The notes: a model not told the origin generated them from the letters alone. A stretch of 7,596 nt of DNA from Oscillibacter sp. (GCA_022796315.1 JAAWIL010000094.1:1-7596); one strand, 5' to 3'; counted from the first letter of the stretch, positions 1-5,387 are shown. Translations and numbers: made by a program.

Positions 1-156
1 CTGTTTAATATCTCGACGTGTATGGATTGGCGAGTGGATTTTTTGCCCTGCAAGGCAAAAATCCGCAGGCATCCTGACGGATGGCAAGGATTTTTAACGA
101 AGTCTGGACGGAAATACGCCGCCAAGACGTGTGCGGGGAGATTTTAAACAGGCTCT
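1..156. repeat. MITE-like palindromic repeat, left copy (left tip cut by window edge)
   Basis: The two ends are inverted repeats of each other. Bases 1-14 (CTGTTTAATATCTC) match the complement of 138-151 at 13 of 14 positions, and the ungapped match continues to about base 32 (23 of 32), including TTGGCG at 27-32 against CGCCAA at 120-125. The right end carries five more bases (GGCTCT, 151-156) whose partners would lie just left of the window, so the element is nearly complete at about 160 bp. Inside are two alternative hairpins: 36-47 with 54-64 (GGATTTTTTGCC / GGCAAAAATCC) and 57-64 with 88-95 (AAAAATCC / GGATTTTT), the second enclosing CATCC-TGAC-GGATG at 70-83. They share bases 57-64 and so exclude each other. 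There is no coding capacity. The inner and right part, 64-156, recurs inverted at 7503-7596. A non-autonomous transposon remnant is an inference; no transposase is visible. Confidence 0.75.
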
Positions 157-212
157 AAGCGCCGCAGGCCCATTTGCTCGGAGGTTCCTGGTGAATTTAT
201 GAATCCAGGTTC

Positions 213-385
213 TCACAGCGCCGTCAGCAGCGTCCCCGCGCCGGTCAGGCCGCAGCCCGCCAGACTCTTGGCGGTGAACTGCCCGCGGAGGAACACAAAG
301 GCCAGCGCCAGGTGATGACCGCGCTCGGCTTGTCAATGGGCGCCACTTTGGAGACCTCCCCCAGCTGCCCCGGCGCGGCTTGCAT
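213..385 (-). pseudogene. Relic of an EamA/DMT-family transporter gene (3' end, frameshifted)
   Basis: Read on the minus strand, 385-311 gives a peptide containing GQLGEVSKVAPIDKPSAVIT. After a one-base shift, 308-213 gives ALAFVFLRGQFTAKSL, then AGCGLTGAGTLLTAL and a TGA stop at 215-213. The two halves join into the typical last part of EamA (PF00892) transporters: the VxPIDKLS loop, the hydrophobic helix, the basic FTAKSL turn and the final small-residue helix ending in AGTLL. Restoring one C on the coding strand near 309-312 (ATCACC-CTG instead of ATCACCTG) would rejoin the frames. Upstream of about 385 no related sequence continues; the promoter of the next gene starts there. Only about 57 codons of a protein that is normally near 290-300 residues remain, so this is a dead fragment left by deletion. 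The family call rests on motif recognition, without a database search. Confidence 0.68.
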
Positions 386-408
386 CTTTCCCCAATCTGT
401 GGTATCCT
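380..408 (+). promoter_or_regulatory. Probable promoter of the dipeptidase-ruvX-recQ unit
   Basis: A TTGCAT at 380-385 lies 17 bp before TATCCT at 403-408, and TGG directly precedes the latter, making an extended -10 (TGnTATCCT). The -35 is weak (three of six consensus bases); the extended -10 may compensate. Transcription would start near 415, leaving a 5' leader of about 27 nt. The site sits exactly at the broken edge of the transporter relic. Confidence 0.5.
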
Positions 409-410
409 GT

Positions 411-434
411 TCTCCGAAAACCGGAGAGAGGAGG
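411..434 (+). promoter_or_regulatory. Leader hairpin abutting the Shine-Dalgarno site
   Basis: TCTCCG (411-416) pairs with CGGAGA (422-427) around a five-base A-rich loop, and the ribosome binding site GAGGAGG (428-434) starts at the next base, 7 nt before the ATG at 442. The hairpin may stabilise the mRNA 5' end or tune initiation; its function is not shown by the sequence. The Shine-Dalgarno match fixes the start at 442. Confidence 0.45.
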
Positions 435-441
435 GCCCGCT

Positions 442-1170
442 ATGAGCCCATCGTTCCTTGCCGTCCTGCTGGCCGTCTTGCTGCTCAGCGGCTGCGCCGC
501 CCCGGCCCCGGCCCCGCCGGACGCCCCGGAACCTCCCCCGGAGCAAACCTCCCTCCCGGACGCCCCGCCGCTCCCGGAGCCCGCCCCGGAGCCGGAGCCC
601 GGGGACTTCGTCCGGGTGACGGACTACCTGCCGGAGATCCGGGTAGACCTGCGGTACGCCGGGGAGGACAACTTCACCGGCCAGGTGATCTACTCCTTCT
701 CCGGCGCCTATCTGCGCTACGGCACTCTGGAAAAACTCTCCGCCGCCCAGGAGACCCTGGCGGAGGCCGGCTATGGCCTGCTGCTCTGGGACGCCTTCCG
801 GCCCACGGCGGCTCAATTCCGCCTCTGGGAGGTCTGTCCCGACCCTGCCTATGTGGCAAACCCCCAGCGGGGCTTCTCCTCCCACAGCCGGGGGAACACC
901 GTGGACCTCACCCTGGTGACCCTCGAGGGCGAAACCGTGGAGATGCCCACGGGCTTTGACGACTTCTCCCCCCTGGCGGACCGGGACTACAGCGACGTGC
1001 CCGAGACCGCCGCGGCCAACGCGCGGCTGCTGGAGAGCGCCATGACCGCCGCCGGCTTCCGGCCCTATCAGGGGGAGTGGTGGCACTTTACCGACACGGA
1101 CGATTACCCGGTGGAGGAGGACTTCTCCCCGGAGCAGCAGGAGGAACCTCATGCGGATTATGGCCATTGA
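442..1170 (+). CDS. VanX-like D-Ala-D-Ala dipeptidase lipoprotein (peptidase M15D)
   Basis: Predicted zinc D,D-dipeptidase that cleaves D-alanyl-D-alanine, tethered to the outer face of the membrane. The 242-residue protein starts with a lipoprotein signal: hydrophobic residues 5-15 and lipobox LLSGC with Cys18 as lipidation site. A Pro/Ala/Glu-rich spacer follows (about 19-54), then the M15D domain (about 55-220). Visible catalytic features are WDAFRP (Arg120, the VanX Arg71 equivalent), SSHSRGNTVD with zinc ligands His148 and Asp155, and GEWWHF with catalytic Glu212 and zinc ligand His215. The spacings (7 and 3 residues) equal those of VanX H116/D123 and E181/H184. Family members recycle D-Ala-D-Ala or, in vanHAX clusters, remove it to give vancomycin resistance; no vanH, vanA or vanRS is present here, so a wall-turnover or nutritional role is more likely. 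Its last 20 nt overlap ruvX, suggesting translational coupling. The acidic C-terminal tail (224-242) is unassigned. The family is certain from the motifs; substrate is inferred. Confidence 0.9.
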   Translation: MSPSFLAVLLAVLLLSGCAAPAPAPPDAPEPPPEQTSLPDAPPLPEPAPEPEPGDFVRVTDYLPEIRVDLRYAGEDNFTGQVIYSFSGAYLRYGTLEKLSAAQETLAEAGYGLLLWDAFRPTAAQFRLWEVCPDPAYVANPQRGFSSHSRGNTVDLTLVTLEGETVEMPTGFDDFSPLADRDYSDVPETAAANARLLESAMTAAGFRPYQGEWWHFTDTDDYPVEEDFSPEQQEEPHADYGH

Positions 1171-1567
1171 CTACGGCGACGCCCACACCGGCATCGCCGT
1201 CTCCGACCCCACGGGCCTGCTGGCGGGCTGCACCGCCGTCATCACCGCCTACCGTCCCGAGGCCGTGGCGGACCGGATCGCCGCCCTGGCGGCGGAGCAC
1301 GGCGCCGAAGAGCTGGTCCTGGGGCACCCCATCAACATGGACGGCACCCTGGGCCCCCGGTCCGAGAAGGCCCGCGCCATGAAGGCGCTGCTGGAGGAAC
1401 GCACCGGGCTGCCGGTGACCCTCTGGGACGAGCGCCGCACCACCATCGACGCCCACCAGATCCTGTTCAACAGCGGAAAAAACGCCAAGCAGCGGAAAAA
1501 GACCGTGGACGCCGTGGCGGCCGCGCTGATCCTGGAGGGATATCTCACCTATAAAAAGAGCCGCTGA
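1151..1567 (+). CDS. ruvX: RuvX/YqgF RNase H-fold nuclease (putative Holliday junction resolvase)
   Basis: 138 residues, the usual RuvX/YqgF length. The RNase H-like fold opens with MRIMAIDYGDAHTGIAVSD (metal-binding Asp7), followed by LVLGHPINMDGTLG (56-68; the more common form is GLP, here GHP), LWDERRTT (91-98, acidic Asp93/Glu94) and the last helix with Asp120 in VDAVAAALILEGYL. These are the expected acidic positions for two-metal nuclease chemistry. The family was named as a putative Holliday junction resolvase; in Escherichia coli YqgF is linked to pre-16S rRNA 5'-end processing, so rRNA maturation is an equal or better guess. The start ATG at 1151 follows AGGAGG (1139-1144) inside the dipeptidase gene. 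In many Bacillota ruvX lies beside alaS and ireB, so the pairing with an M15 lipoprotein is a less standard neighbourhood. recQ follows after 59 nt with no terminator. Confidence 0.93.
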   Translation: MRIMAIDYGDAHTGIAVSDPTGLLAGCTAVITAYRPEAVADRIAALAAEHGAEELVLGHPINMDGTLGPRSEKARAMKALLEERTGLPVTLWDERRTTIDAHQILFNSGKNAKQRKKTVDAVAAALILEGYLTYKKSR

Positions 1568-1626
1568 GCTTCGCTTCCTGCTGCCTGCGCGGCAGGGAGT
1601 TCCGGCGTGCGGAGAGAGGAACCGTC

Positions 1627-3438
1627 ATGACCAAGGAAGAGGCCCTGAAAACCTATTTCGGCTACGACGAATTCCGGGGCGGCCAGCGGGAGATGATCGA
1701 CGCCCTGCTGGACGGCCGGGACGCCCTGGCCATCATGCCCACGGGAGCCGGCAAGTCCCTGTGCTACCAGATTCCGGCCCTGCTGCTGCCGGGGATCACC
1801 CTGGTGATCTCCCCCCTGGTATCCTTGATGCGGGACCAGGTGACGGGCCTCAGGCAGATGGGCATCCCGGCGGCCTTTCTCAACAGCACCCTGACCTTCC
1901 GCCAGTATCTGCTGGCCCTGGACCGGGCCAGGGAGGGGCGGTACAAGATCATCTACGTGGCCCCGGAGCGGCTGGAGACGGAGGGCTTCCGGGCCTTCGC
2001 GGAGACGGCGGAGATCTCCCTGGTGGCCGTGGACGAGGCCCACTGCATCTCCCAGTGGGGCCAGGACTTCCGGCCCTCCTATGTGAAGATCCCCGCCTTT
2101 GTGGAGAGCCTGGGGCGCCGTCCCCCGGTGGGGGCCTTCACCGCCACCGCCACGCCGGAGGTTCAGGAGGACATCGCGCGCCTGCTGGCCCTGCGGGAGC
2201 CCCTGCGGATGACCACGGGCTTTGACCGGGAGAATCTGTTCTTCGAGGTCCAACAGCCCCAGGACAAGCGGGCGGCCCTGCTGGAGCTGGTCCGGGGGCG
2301 GCCCGGCAAGTGCGGCATCGTCTACTGCTCCACCCGAAAGAACGTGGAGGAGGTCTGCGCCTTCTTACAGGAGCGGGGGATCTCCGCCGCCCGCTACCAC
2401 GCGGGCCTGGAAGCGGAGGAGCGGCGGCAGAGCCAGGAGGATTTCCTCTATGACCGGGTGTCCGTGATGGTGGCCACCAACGCCTTCGGCATGGGGATCG
2501 ACAAGTCCGACGTGCGCTATGTGGTCCACTACAACATGCCCAAGGACATCGAGAGCTACTACCAGGAGGCCGGCCGGGCGGGGCGGGACGGCCTGCCCTC
2601 CAGCTGCATTCTCCTCTTCAGCGGCCAGGACGTGCGGACCAACGAGTACCTCATCACCCACGGCGGGGCGCGGGAGGAGCTGGACCAGCGGACCGCCGCC
2701 GCCCTGGAGGAGCGGGATCTCCAGCGGCTGCGGCAGATGACCGCCTACTGCCGGACCCGCCGGTGCCTGCGCCAGCACATCCTCCACTATTTCGGGGAGC
2801 TGGCCCCGGACCGCTGCAACGTGTGCGGCAACTGCCTGAACAACTTCGAGGAGGCGGACATCGGCCGGGAGGCCGCGGCCATCGTCCGGTGCGTGACGGA
2901 GACCGGGGGCCACTTCGGCGTGAACATCCTGGCGGAGACCCTCTGCGGCGCGGAGACCGCCGGCGTCCGCAAGTACCACATGGACCGGGAGCGCACCTAC
3001 GGCCTCCTGAAGGACCTGACCCAGCAGGCGGTGCGGGAGCGCATCCGCTTCCTGATCGAGGAGAATATCCTGGCCCTCAGCTCCGGCCCCTACCCGGTGG
3101 TGGGCCTGGGGGACGGGGCCCGGGACCGGGATCTCTCCGCCCTGCGGATGCCGGTGCTGAAATCCGAGGCGGGCCGCCAGCGGGCCGCCGCCCCGGCGGA
3201 GCTGGAGGGCAGCGCGGCGGAGCTCTTCGGCCGGCTGCGGATGCTCCGGGCCAAGACCGCCCGGATGCAGGGGGTCCCGGCCTACGTGGTGTTCTCCGAC
3301 AAGACCCTGCGGGAGCTGGCCGTCACCCGGCCCCAGACCATGGCGGAGTTCCGGACCGTCAGCGGCGTGGGCGAGGTAAAGGCCGGCCGGTACGGGAAGG
3401 CCTTTTTGGCGGAGATCACCGGGTTTGAGGGCTTCTGA
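1627..3438 (+). CDS. recQ: ATP-dependent 3'-5' DNA helicase RecQ
   Basis: 603 residues, close to the 609 of E. coli RecQ. Domain order is complete. Helicase lobe 1 has the Q motif (FRGGQ, Gln20), Walker A TGAGKS (39-44), DEAH (136-139) followed by the RecQ aromatic-rich loop CISQWGQDFRPSY, and FTATAT (171-176). Lobe 2 (about 205-340) has motif IV/V residues YCSTRKN and TNAFGMGIDK and motif VI QEAGRAGRDG (313-322). The RQC zinc site uses Cys380, Cys397, Cys400 and Cys403, the same numbers as in the E. coli enzyme. A winged-helix region (about 410-500) follows, and an HRDC domain (about 530-600) closes the protein. RecQ unwinds recombination and stalled-fork intermediates, with RecJ and RecFOR in the usual pathway. 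The start ATG is preceded by GGAGAGAGGA (1611-1620). It is probably last in the operon with the dipeptidase and ruvX. No clear intrinsic terminator follows; the 3564-3693 palindrome may serve. Confidence 0.97.
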   Translation: MTKEEALKTYFGYDEFRGGQREMIDALLDGRDALAIMPTGAGKSLCYQIPALLLPGITLVISPLVSLMRDQVTGLRQMGIPAAFLNSTLTFRQYLLALDRAREGRYKIIYVAPERLETEGFRAFAETAEISLVAVDEAHCISQWGQDFRPSYVKIPAFVESLGRRPPVGAFTATATPEVQEDIARLLALREPLRMTTGFDRENLFFEVQQPQDKRAALLELVRGRPGKCGIVYCSTRKNVEEVCAFLQERGISAARYHAGLEAEERRQSQEDFLYDRVSVMVATNAFGMGIDKSDVRYVVHYNMPKDIESYYQEAGRAGRDGLPSSCILLFSGQDVRTNEYLITHGGAREELDQRTAAALEERDLQRLRQMTAYCRTRRCLRQHILHYFGELAPDRCNVCGNCLNNFEEADIGREAAAIVRCVTETGGHFGVNILAETLCGAETAGVRKYHMDRERTYGLLKDLTQQAVRERIRFLIEENILALSSGPYPVVGLGDGARDRDLSALRMPVLKSEAGRQRAAAPAELEGSAAELFGRLRMLRAKTARMQGVPAYVVFSDKTLRELAVTRPQTMAEFRTVSGVGEVKAGRYGKAFLAEITGFEGF

Positions 3439-3563
3439 GATTTGCCGGATCTGCCGGGGGCGATTGTCCGAGGGTTTCACCGTCCTGCTTCCCCGTACCC
3501 CGCGAGGGGACTTCATGAATGTACAAATATCATAAAATGCGCGGCGGAACACACCCTCACTGA
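3439..3563. other. Non-coding spacer downstream of recQ
   Basis: First part of a roughly 400-nt gene-free stretch (3439-3834). I see no ORF with a ribosome site. The only structure is a short CCCC-GCGA-GGGG hairpin (3498-3509, GNRA-type loop) without a T tract, followed by an AT-rich run around 3515-3540 that contains the palindrome TTCATGAA. No -35/-10 pair with correct spacing was found in it. The rest of the stretch is taken up by the palindromic repeat, a promoter and a 5' leader. Confidence 0.5.
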
Positions 3564-3693
3564 AGGGAAATCAATTTTGAGAAAATAAAGCCGCGTTTGT
3601 AGGGCGCGACGACCCGGCGCGCCGCTGATGGGCAGATTTTCCCAACAGCGCGCCGGGGTCGTCGCGCCCTACGGATGCAAAATTGATTTCCCT
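3564..3693. repeat. 130-bp near-perfect palindromic (MITE-like) element
   Basis: The outer arms are perfect 15-bp inverted repeats: AGGGAAATCAATTTT at 3564-3578 and its complement at 3679-3693. A second GC-rich inverted pair lies inside: GTAGGGCGCGACGACCC and a GGCGCG-rich tail at 3599-3627 against 3646-3672. Its 17-bp outer part is perfect and the inner part has small offsets. The centre adds TGGG (3629-3632) with CCCA (3641-3644) around an eight-base loop. Transcribed, it would fold into one long hairpin with an internal loop. The pentamer CTCAC occurs at 3556-3560 and 3697-3701, exactly three bases outside each arm, which could be a target-site duplication. It has no coding capacity. It may also stop or slow transcription leaving recQ. 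That it is a dispersed mobile repeat is inferred from its architecture. Confidence 0.8.
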
Positions 3694-3712
3694 GCTCTCA
3701 CCGGTTTTTCCT

Positions 3713-3741
3713 TTGACATTCTCAAACTTTTCTTATAGAAT
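3713..3741 (+). promoter_or_regulatory. Strong sigma-A promoter for the small membrane protein
   Basis: A perfect -35 TTGACA (3713-3718), a 17-bp spacer and TAGAAT (3736-3741, five of six consensus bases) set transcription to start near 3748, 87 nt before the gene at 3835. The leader contains a GGAGAG/CTCTCC hairpin (3778-3783 with 3795-3800). This is the best promoter in the window by consensus and begins 20 bp after the palindromic element ends. Confidence 0.85.
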
Positions 3742-3834
3742 AGAGACATACAGGAGGCAGCAGTCTGAAATCCCGCCGGAGAGTGCTTTCCCGGCTCTCC
3801 ACCTCATCACATCGACACAGAAGGAGGATCTGGT

Positions 3835-4155
3835 ATGAACCTGAAAACATGGGATCTCGCGCTTCTCCGCTTTCTTTCGTCTCTGGTTCTTCTGATGACG
3901 TTCCTGGTTCTTCTGATGATGTTCCCCCGCGGCGGGGACGTTCAGGTCCCCTGCGAAGCCTCCCCGCAGCGCGGACACTGGGCGGTCCTCACGGAAAACG
4001 GCATGCAGGTCATCCATAATTCTGAGACAGGCAAAACCATCTATCAAGCGTTCAGGGCGGCAGAAGACGGCTTTGTGGAGCTTGATCTGGAGGAATACGC
4101 CCAGCAGCTGAACGCGGAGATTGCGGAAACACAGCAGCTTTCCCCGTTCGACTGA
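3835..4155 (+). CDS. Small membrane-anchored protein of unknown function
   Basis: 106 residues, not recognised. Support for a real gene is good: a near-consensus promoter at 3713-3741, an AAGGAGG ribosome site (3821-3827) 7 nt before the ATG, and an intrinsic terminator 43 nt after the stop. The N-terminus is a signal anchor: charged MNLK, then hydrophobic residues about 8-30, then PRGGD. Within it LVLLMTF (17-23) is followed by LVLLMMF (24-30), encoded by a 21-bp tandem repeat. The remaining about 75 residues are soluble and probably extracytoplasmic: GHWAVLTENGMQVIHNSETGKTIYQAF (48-73, in two overlapping parts, beta-strand-like) and an acidic helix from about 80 (ELDLEEYAQQLNAEIAETQ). Cys40 is not in a lipobox. 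Base composition is less GC-rich than that of neighbouring genes, which may mean recent acquisition or relaxed constraint. It is monocistronic and convergent with the popT-like gene. No function is proposed. Confidence 0.75.
   Translation: MNLKTWDLALLRFLSSLVLLMTFLVLLMMFPRGGDVQVPCEASPQRGHWAVLTENGMQVIHNSETGKTIYQAFRAAEDGFVELDLEEYAQQLNAEIAETQQLSPFD
3883..3924 (+). repeat. 21-bp in-frame tandem duplication
   Basis: Two adjacent 21-bp units (3883-3903 and 3904-3924) differ at one base (GACGTTC versus GATGTTC). They encode LVLLMTF and LVLLMMF and lengthen the membrane segment of the small protein by seven residues, about two helical turns. The single difference suggests a recent duplication or slippage. 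Confidence 0.9.
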
Positions 4156-4197
4156 TCTTTTCGTCCCGGAAGGTCCCTCCCTTGATAAAACCCTGAA

Positions 4198-4235
4198 AAA
4201 AAGACGCGATGGCCGCCGGCCATACGCGTCTTTTT
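4198..4235. terminator. Bidirectional intrinsic terminator between convergent genes
   Basis: AAAAAGACGCG-ATGGCC (4198-4214) pairs with GGCCAT-A-CGCGTCTTTTT (4218-4235) around a GCC loop, with one bulged base. The stem is followed by five T on the plus strand and, read the other way, by a seven-T run complementary to A4196-4202. It can therefore end both the plus-strand small-protein gene (stop at 4155) and the minus-strand DUF368 gene (stop at 4290). Confidence 0.92.
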
Positions 4236-4289
4236 GTTGGATTCCCTTTCCGATGTCCGAGCCGGCAGAACCCCCGCCCCCTGCCTCTT

Positions 4290-5120
4290 TCAGGAATTGG
4301 CGTCCAGCTTGTCCAGGAGATAGGCCAGCAGAAAGCCCCCACCGCAGCAGAGGGCGGACAGGAGGATCTCCCCGGCGGCGTACTCCGTGGGGATGATCAC
4401 CAGGGTGGACGCCAGCACGATCCCCAGAATCCCGTGGAAGGCCACGGAGTAGTGCTCCCGCAGGAACCAGCTCATCAGCCGGGCCAGCAGCAAAATGGCC
4501 AGACCCATCCCCGGCAGGCTGGCGGAGAGCACCAGGAAGTCCAGCCGGGCCAGGCCCTCCAGAATGGGCTGGTACAGCCCCAGGGCCATCATCACCGAGG
4601 CGGAGGTCATCCCCGGAATCACCACGCTGATGCCCCACAGCACCCCGCAGAAGTTGTACCACCAGAAATTCGGCTCAACCCGCACATGGGCGATCCGGCT
4701 GACGTAAAACAGCCCCGCGAACAGCGCCCCCGCGCACAGAACCATGCTCACCCAGGAGGCGGCGCTCCGCCCCTCCTTCCCCGCCTCCCGGAACAGCGCC
4801 GGCAGCGTCCCGGCGATCAGCCCGATGAAGAGCCACGTGGTCACTGTGCCGGAGAGCAGGAACGCGGCGGAAATCCCCTTGGCAAAGCCCAGAAAGCCCA
4901 GGCACCACCCGATGGCCAGGGGCGGAATCATCCCCCAGTACTTGGGCAGGGCGGTCCTGGGGCGGGTCAGGATCTCCATGAAGGGCCGGTAAATGTCAAA
5001 CACCACCGCCAGCACGCCGCCGGAGACCCCGGGCAGAATTGCCCCCACCCCGATCAGCGCGCCGCACAGCAGGTTCCGCAGCCAGTGCATGGTCCGCGTC
5101 TGGTCCCGCGGCGTCTTCAT
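4290..5120 (-). CDS. popT: DUF368 membrane protein, PopT-type undecaprenyl-phosphate translocase
   Basis: 276-residue polytopic membrane protein, a normal DUF368 length. The family signature ILPGVSGG is at 28-35, and its partner in the second half is VIPGMTSAS at 167-175, showing the internal two-repeat layout. Several hydrophobic helices are visible (about 17-42, 64-84, 87-110, 122-141, 156-181, 195-216, 226-245 and 252-270). Members of DUF368 (PopT in Vibrio cholerae and Staphylococcus aureus) have been reported to return the lipid carrier undecaprenyl phosphate to the cytoplasmic face for peptidoglycan, teichoic acid and other envelope polymers; the role here is inferred from family. The start ATG (5120-5118) follows GGAGGAGGG with good spacing and is the first start aligned to the family's N-terminus. 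It has its own promoter at 5224-5252 and is divergent from metNI. UptA (DedA family) is the other known carrier translocase, and whether this genome also has one cannot be seen. Confidence 0.9.
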   Translation of the reverse strand: MKTPRDQTRTMHWLRNLLCGALIGVGAILPGVSGGVLAVVFDIYRPFMEILTRPRTALPKYWGMIPPLAIGWCLGFLGFAKGISAAFLLSGTVTTWLFIGLIAGTLPALFREAGKEGRSAASWVSMVLCAGALFAGLFYVSRIAHVRVEPNFWWYNFCGVLWGISVVIPGMTSASVMMALGLYQPILEGLARLDFLVLSASLPGMGLAILLLARLMSWFLREHYSVAFHGILGIVLASTLVIIPTEYAAGEILLSALCCGGGFLLAYLLDKLDANS

Positions 5121-5223
5121 ACGCAGCCCTCCTCCATGGATTTCCGGCGCGCGGGCCGCGAGGCCCTTGGACTCCCCCGCAGCCCGCGGACGGGTCCCCG
5201 CCGGTCTTTTGAACTCTGTTCAC

Positions 5224-5252
5224 ATCATAGCAGTTTTGCCGCCCGCTTACAA
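5224..5252 (-). promoter_or_regulatory. Promoter of the popT-like gene
   Basis: On the minus strand, TTGTAA (5252-5247) stands 17 bp before TATGAT (5229-5224), five of six bases of the -10 consensus. Transcription would start near 5217, giving a leader of about 97 nt. That leader contains a GGGCC-TCGC-GGCCC hairpin (5166-5153) and no other clear element. Confidence 0.78.
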
Positions 5253-5310
5253 TCCGATACGGCGGCAGGGGGAGAATTTTTTTGTTTTCCGCTGCGGGAT
5301 TGTGGATGAT

Positions 5311-5357
5311 TGACAAAAGGCTCCGCAGTCCCGGTTTGTTCTCTGTCCGTTTTGTCA
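5311..5357. other. Inverted repeat between the divergent promoters (possible operator)
   Basis: TGACAAAA (5311-5318) is inverted as TTTTGTCA (5350-5357), with 31 bp between the arms; the right arm ends one base before the -35 of the metNI promoter (5359). A third related motif, TTGACAGAAAA, is the -35 region itself. The spacing could suit a dimeric regulator bound at two half-sites or DNA looping, but an 8-bp AT-rich pair in such a region may also be chance. Confidence 0.3.
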
Positions 5358-5358
5358 G

Positions 5359-5387
5359 TTGACAGAAAAAACGATAACGTGTAGACT
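5359..5387 (+). promoter_or_regulatory. Promoter of the T-box-metNI transcript
   Basis: A perfect -35 TTGACA (5359-5364), a 17-bp spacer and TAGACT (5382-5387, four of six consensus bases) place the transcription start near 5394, about 35 nt before the T-box Stem I. It is the only well-spaced promoter found upstream of the leader. Confidence 0.8.

Noticed and set aside
187..209. CCTGG...CCAGG hairpin downstream of the transporter relic
   Set aside because: Only five base pairs with a 13-base loop and no T tract; not enough to call a terminator.
94..1167. 357-codon open frame on the minus strand
   Set aside because: It runs antisense to the dipeptidase gene, has Gly/Arg/Pro-rich low-complexity translation typical of GC-rich shadow frames, starts inside the repeat and has no family motifs.
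442..1170. Vancomycin-resistance cluster
   Set aside because: Only a VanX-like dipeptidase is present; no vanH, vanA/B ligase or vanRS is visible, and this protein is a secreted lipoprotein, so resistance cannot be claimed.
1568..1626. Possible terminator between ruvX and recQ (CTGCC-TGCGC-GGCAG)
   Set aside because: The stem is five base pairs with no T tract, and the gap is only 59 nt; read-through into recQ is more likely.
3515..3540. AT-rich stretch near 3515-3540 as a promoter
   Set aside because: I found no -35 and -10 pair with 16-18 bp spacing on either strand; the convincing promoter is at 3713-3741.
2365..3552. 395-codon open frame on the minus strand
   Set aside because: It lies opposite recQ, which has every helicase motif; the antisense translation is compositionally biased and lacks a ribosome site.
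5117..5137. Six-codon minus-strand ORF (ATG at 5137-5135) whose TGA overlaps the popT start as ATGA
   Set aside because: There is no ribosome site before its ATG, and its body is simply the popT Shine-Dalgarno sequence; chance is the simpler explanation.
4209..5309. 366-codon open frame on the plus strand
   Set aside because: It is antisense to the DUF368 gene, starts inside the terminator hairpin and is very rich in Gln, Gly, His and Pro.
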